Origin: Deltaproteobacteria bacterium
Lineage (GTDB): Bacteria > Desulfobacterota > DSM-4660 > Desulfatiglandales > HGW-15
Length of the DNA stretch: 64,000 nucleotides
NCBI GenBank assembly: GCA_020060215.1
Contig: JAGVAP010000127.1
Location: forward strand, 53,861-117,860
Direction of reading: 5' to 3'
The notes under the pieces were generated by a model, which was given only the letters and a program-made list of their open reading frames with translations, was not told where the DNA came from and did no database searches. The position numbers and the translations under genes are program-made. Of the stretch, positions 61,190-64,000 are shown piece by piece; within the stretch, counting starts at the first letter, position 1; each line of letters starts with the position of its first letter.

Positions 61190-61513
61190 TTAGGGGCGGA
61201 AAATCTGAGAGCAGCCTTCCTGCTCTTCCTGCTCAATGACGCAGCAGCAGCTCGAACTCTTCCTCCCCAGGGCTGAATTGATCACCGCAGCTGCGCATCC
61301 CACGCCCTTTCGGACCTGAATCGCTCCGGCGGGGCAGTTCATGGAGCACGCACCGCATTCCATGCAAGCGTCCCGATCCTCGATCTTCGCCTTCCCGTGG
61401 TTCAGGGCAAAGACCCGGTGGGGGCAGACGATCGTGCACATGCCGCACCCGACGCACTTCTCTTCATCGTACGAGAGGGTGACGACGCCCCTGAGATAAC
61501 GAAAACGGCTCAT
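61190..61513 (-). CDS. hgcB: HgcB, ferredoxin of mercury methylation
   Basis: A 107-residue ferredoxin. The first cluster uses CVGCGMCTIVC (20, 23, 26, 30), the second CMECGACSMNC (50, 53, 56, 60); the CMECGAC stretch is the HgcB signature. After GVGC (Cys73) the C-terminus has a triple cysteine CCC (89-91) and Cys101, where known HgcB proteins have the cysteine pair needed for mercury handling. The start follows GAGGAG. It is the second gene of the hgcAB pair, 13 bases after hgcA. It is thought to donate electrons to HgcA. Confidence 0.93.
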   Translation of the reverse strand: MSRFRYLRGVVTLSYDEEKCVGCGMCTIVCPHRVFALNHGKAKIEDRDACMECGACSMNCPAGAIQVRKGVGCAAAVINSALGRKSSSCCCVIEQEEQEGCSQIFRP

Positions 61514-61526
61514 TTCAAGCTTCTCC

Positions 61527-62663
61527 TCATCCTGCCAGCAGAGAAAAGATCCAGAGACCGACCCCGATCACCCCGGCGGCGGCCTGGATGGGGATCGCCA
61601 ACCGCATCTCTCTCCTGACGCCCGAGAGCGACGTGTAGGTCGAGGCGCCCGTGAATTTCAAGGAGAGGTACGTGGCAAGCACCGGAACCAGGATCACCCA
61701 GGAGGCCGTCTCGACCGCTTCGCCCATGTCCTGCGCCCCCCATCCGTGGAGCATGCCGATGAACAGGCCGAATACGAGCCCCGGGAGCAGTCCCTTCAAC
61801 GAGAACGCGCGGCCGGGGAGCCACGGCAGGAGGAGCGGTGTCAATACAGAGCCTGCAAAGACGGCGGCCAGGACGGCAGGGATGAAGAAAAGACGGGACA
61901 GCGCGGCGGCCCAGAACTCCCCTTGTGCGAGGGAGCCGCTGACAAGGAAGAGCAGGGGGAAGAGAACGGCCGCCCCCTTGAGTCCGCCGACCAGCTCCAT
62001 CGGAATGAGGGCGGCCCGTTCGCGGACAAAGAAGGTCCTGGCGCGCATCTCGGGCAGGGCGTCCTTGCCGGAGTCGAGAAATGCCGGGAGGTCCCCGGCA
62101 CAAACGGGACCATAGAGGACCCTGAACCCTGAAATCCTCTTCAGCCGGTGGGCCGACACTCCGGGTGCGGCCAGCTGCGGAAGGATCAGCTCTCGATGGG
62201 AAACGACCTTTTTCAGGCCGCTGACCTCGACCCGCCTGAGCAGTTCCGCGGTCCCAAAGGTGCGCTTGCCCGCAGCACACCAGACATTGATCCCCCCGGT
62301 ATCCAGGACCAGGAACCAGGCGTCCCTCCCCGGGAGCGACTGCCGGAGCCGGTCGAAGCTCATCTTGTAGTTGGCGGTGACAAGGACCGGGCTGCCGCTG
62401 CCCGGATTCCCCAGCGCATAGAGCCCCGGGTCCACCGTGTATCTCATGCGGCCGATCCCCCACCTGGCCTTCCATGCGCCGATGCGATCTGCCCATGAAA
62501 GCCGGAACGAGACCCTGGGGACATCGCCCGCGGCCGTGGGACGGAATCCTGCCACAAAGGACTGACCCGGAGAAGGGAGGTCGAAGGAGGGAAGATCACA
62601 GGGCTCCGCGGCTGGTCGATACGCTTCCTCTGCAAGCTGGGTCATTCGGGCTTGGTTTGTCAT
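61527..62663 (-). CDS. hgcA: HgcA, corrinoid protein of mercury methylation
   Basis: A 378-residue protein. The corrinoid-binding domain has the diagnostic NVWCAAGK motif (residues 126-133), with Cys129 as the expected lower axial cobalt ligand. YTVDPGLYALG and ANYKMSFDRLR precede it, and GGINVWC lies in the cap helix. The C-terminal third has about five transmembrane helices. HgcA transfers a methyl group to Hg(II); it is the marker of Hg-methylating anaerobes. Its start lies in a dispersed repeat, so the first nine residues (MTNQARMTQ) may not be native. Confidence 0.95.
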   Translation of the reverse strand: MTNQARMTQLAEEAYRPAAEPCDLPSFDLPSPGQSFVAGFRPTAAGDVPRVSFRLSWADRIGAWKARWGIGRMRYTVDPGLYALGNPGSGSPVLVTANYKMSFDRLRQSLPGRDAWFLVLDTGGINVWCAAGKRTFGTAELLRRVEVSGLKKVVSHRELILPQLAAPGVSAHRLKRISGFRVLYGPVCAGDLPAFLDSGKDALPEMRARTFFVRERAALIPMELVGGLKGAAVLFPLLFLVSGSLAQGEFWAAALSRLFFIPAVLAAVFAGSVLTPLLLPWLPGRAFSLKGLLPGLVFGLFIGMLHGWGAQDMGEAVETASWVILVPVLATYLSLKFTGASTYTSLSGVRREMRLAIPIQAAAGVIGVGLWIFSLLAG

Positions 62664-62694
62664 TTGAACTTCGGCATTTGAACTTTGAACTTCC
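62641..62694. repeat. Dispersed repeat family E at the 5' end of hgcA
   Basis: GTCATTCGGGCTTGGTTTGTC and CATTTGAACTTCGGCATTTG match GTCATTTGGGCTTGATTGGTC at 63774-63806 at most positions. It overlaps the first codons of hgcA. Confidence 0.7.
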
Positions 62695-62762
62695 TCCTGG
62701 AGGTCGCTCGAACCTGTCCGCGACCTTCACCGGAGGCGGAGGACTATTCACGACCAGGGGAC

Positions 62763-63653
62763 CTATTCGGAACCTTCTACGGGTTTGCGCTCCGCGATCC
62801 CGAGGGCCACGAACTTCGAGAGCGCCGATCTGAATTTTGAATAATAGGGTTCTCCCATACGCGGGTCGGAGGAGGGGAGTTCGAGCGTCACGACAAAGAT
62901 ATCCTTTTCAAGGCCTGCATAGTTTCCGAGGGAACCGGGGTAAACCCCGAGCTTCTTCATGGGATGGTTCGTCTCCCTGCTGATCTTCTCCAGCCACTTC
63001 TCAAAATCGTTCAGCCCTATCGAAGGCCCGTCATAATCGTAGAAATTCAAGGGCGAATGGAGGCTCAGGATCTTCTGCGGCTTGAATCGCTGAATCAGCG
63101 CCGTCTGGAACCTGGTTTCATTTTCGCTCCCTGCCCTTTGTCCCGGGTAGTACCTCTTGTTCCCGTTGGCCTTCCATTGTTTCATCGCGGCCTTTCTCCA
63201 GTCCCTGGTCGGAAAGTTCCGGTTCAGGTCGACTCCTTTCGAATTGACCCTCGTGGGCGGGCTGGCAAGGAAGCCGTCGGGGTTGATCAGGGGCGCCACG
63301 ACCAGGTGCCTCCCCTTGTAGGCATCGGGATTCTCCTTCAGATGGTCGGCCAGCTTGAAGAGCACATAGATCGTCGGGATCTCGTCGCCATGGACACCCG
63401 CAATCAGGAGCGTACAGTTCTGGGTGTTGTCGCCGAAATCCGCGAAGAAGAGCGGCCTGCCCTGGCTTGTCGTCCTGTGATACTCCCACGGGACATCCTG
63501 GGGCTTCAGATCCGTCCAGCCGTATTCGGCGAATCGTTTCTTCAGTTCCTTGAGAAAGGCCTGGAACTCTTTGGTCGATGCATCGGAGGCCGATGCCGCG
63601 CCCGAAAGGGCCAGGAAAAAAAAGACGAACCACAGGAGGATTCTTCTCTTCAT
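62763..63653 (-). CDS. M14 family zinc carboxypeptidase, secreted
   Basis: A 296-residue protein with a Sec signal peptide (MKRRILLWFVFFFLAL). Metal ligands are in GVHGDE (HxxE) and in a later LHSP; NPDGFL, DLNRNFPTRDW and the catalytic glutamate in VVTLELPSSD are present. The segment is close to the MpaA / murein tripeptide carboxypeptidase group, so it may trim peptidoglycan peptides in the periplasm. It lies upstream of hgcA on the same strand, separated by 99 bases with a repeat. Confidence 0.9.
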   Translation of the reverse strand: MKRRILLWFVFFFLALSGAASASDASTKEFQAFLKELKKRFAEYGWTDLKPQDVPWEYHRTTSQGRPLFFADFGDNTQNCTLLIAGVHGDEIPTIYVLFKLADHLKENPDAYKGRHLVVAPLINPDGFLASPPTRVNSKGVDLNRNFPTRDWRKAAMKQWKANGNKRYYPGQRAGSENETRFQTALIQRFKPQKILSLHSPLNFYDYDGPSIGLNDFEKWLEKISRETNHPMKKLGVYPGSLGNYAGLEKDIFVVTLELPSSDPRMGEPYYSKFRSALSKFVALGIAERKPVEGSE

Positions 63654-64000
63654 GATCTCTCTACCGATGATGATCGTTTTGCCATGTCAAAGCCGAAAGC
63701 TCAGATCGCAATGGAATGCCAAGGCGGAAATTCCAGACCTTTGCGCTCATTCATCCGCCTTGTTGCTGCTTGTGTCATTTGGGCTTGATTGGTCACTTGA
63801 GCTTGGCCGTTTCCCTCAACGCCTTCCCTCCGCTGAAAGTGGAGGTTCATGGCCGGCGAACCTTCCATGCCGAATCGATGCAGGCTTTATTACCCTATTC
63901 CATGCTCAAGTACAAGATCGCGTTTGGGGATGGAGAAAGAAAGCCGTGAGCGGGAGAAAGCCGGTCTGATCGATCGGAGGCATTATACAGGATGCGGAGG
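63654..64000. other. Right-hand edge, no gene seen, dispersed repeat words
   Basis: About 350 bases upstream of the carboxypeptidase gene. It holds a family E repeat copy (63774-63806); no convincing gene or RNA is seen. Confidence 0.5.
63774..63806. repeat. Dispersed repeat family E, second copy
   Basis: GTCATTTGGGCTTGATTGGTC and CACTTGAGCTTGG match the copy that overlaps the hgcA start at about 27 of 33 positions. Confidence 0.6.

Overview
The window looks like a chromosomal segment of an anaerobic member of the Desulfobacterota (formerly Deltaproteobacteria). This is inferred from gene content, not from a marker gene. The evidence is a mercury-methylation gene pair (hgcA, hgcB), a selenocysteine tRNA with a TGA-interrupted OsmC selenoprotein gene, a GAF/sigma-54 activator, a 2-hydroxyacyl-CoA dehydratase-type protein, a COG1313 radical SAM protein, a CooT-type nickel protein, molybdenum hydroxylase subunits and rubrerythrin-like ferritin. 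Non-coding space is filled with many families of short dispersed repeats, several of them palindromic. Genes are dense, on both strands, in short operons; there is no phage, insertion sequence or CRISPR array.

Layout. 1-10.5 kb: 3' end of adenine deaminase, a ThDP enzyme, a BASS-type transporter, a chemoreceptor, a decayed DUF2959 lipoprotein gene, a DedA protein, a two-gene polyamine operon (pyruvoyl arginine decarboxylase plus deoxyhypusine-synthase-like enzyme), the OsmC selenoprotein and a DUF2284 protein. 10.5-20 kb: M50 protease, MEMO-like protein, histidine kinase and convergent response regulator, a CooT pair, PAC2 protein, an unknown 479-codon gene whose end lies inside tRNA-Arg(TCT), a HTH/zinc-ribbon protein and a sigma-54 activator. 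20-36 kb: small hypotheticals, cyclic-nucleotide-binding protein, two glycosyltransferases, a PFK-2/FBPase-2-like enzyme, Bax-inhibitor-1 protein, radical SAM protein, PPP phosphatase, dehydratase-like protein, FBPase, a permease, a methyltransferase, a PP-loop ATPase, two Slp lipoproteins, and an RRM protein/DEAD helicase/small basic protein group.

36-53 kb: MBL hydrolase, two paralogous cytosolic PAS histidine kinases, a three-subunit molybdenum hydroxylase, a TVP38 protein, a DUF1538 permease overlapping a gene for a triple PII-like protein, and a DnaJ homologue. 53-64 kb: YdjM-like protein, tRNA-Sec with a readable promoter, aspartate-semialdehyde dehydrogenase, sirtuin, glyoxalase-II-like hydrolase, ferritin-like protein, M29 aminopeptidase, DUF2784 protein, an RNase H-fold exonuclease-like protein, hgcBA and an M14 carboxypeptidase.

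The strongest observations are the hgcAB pair, the OsmC selenoprotein with a well-formed bacterial SECIS hairpin supported by selC in the same window, and the DUF1538/triple-PII pair, which looks like a regulated transporter of unknown substrate. Dispersed repeats form the ends of several genes and carry the -35 box of selC.
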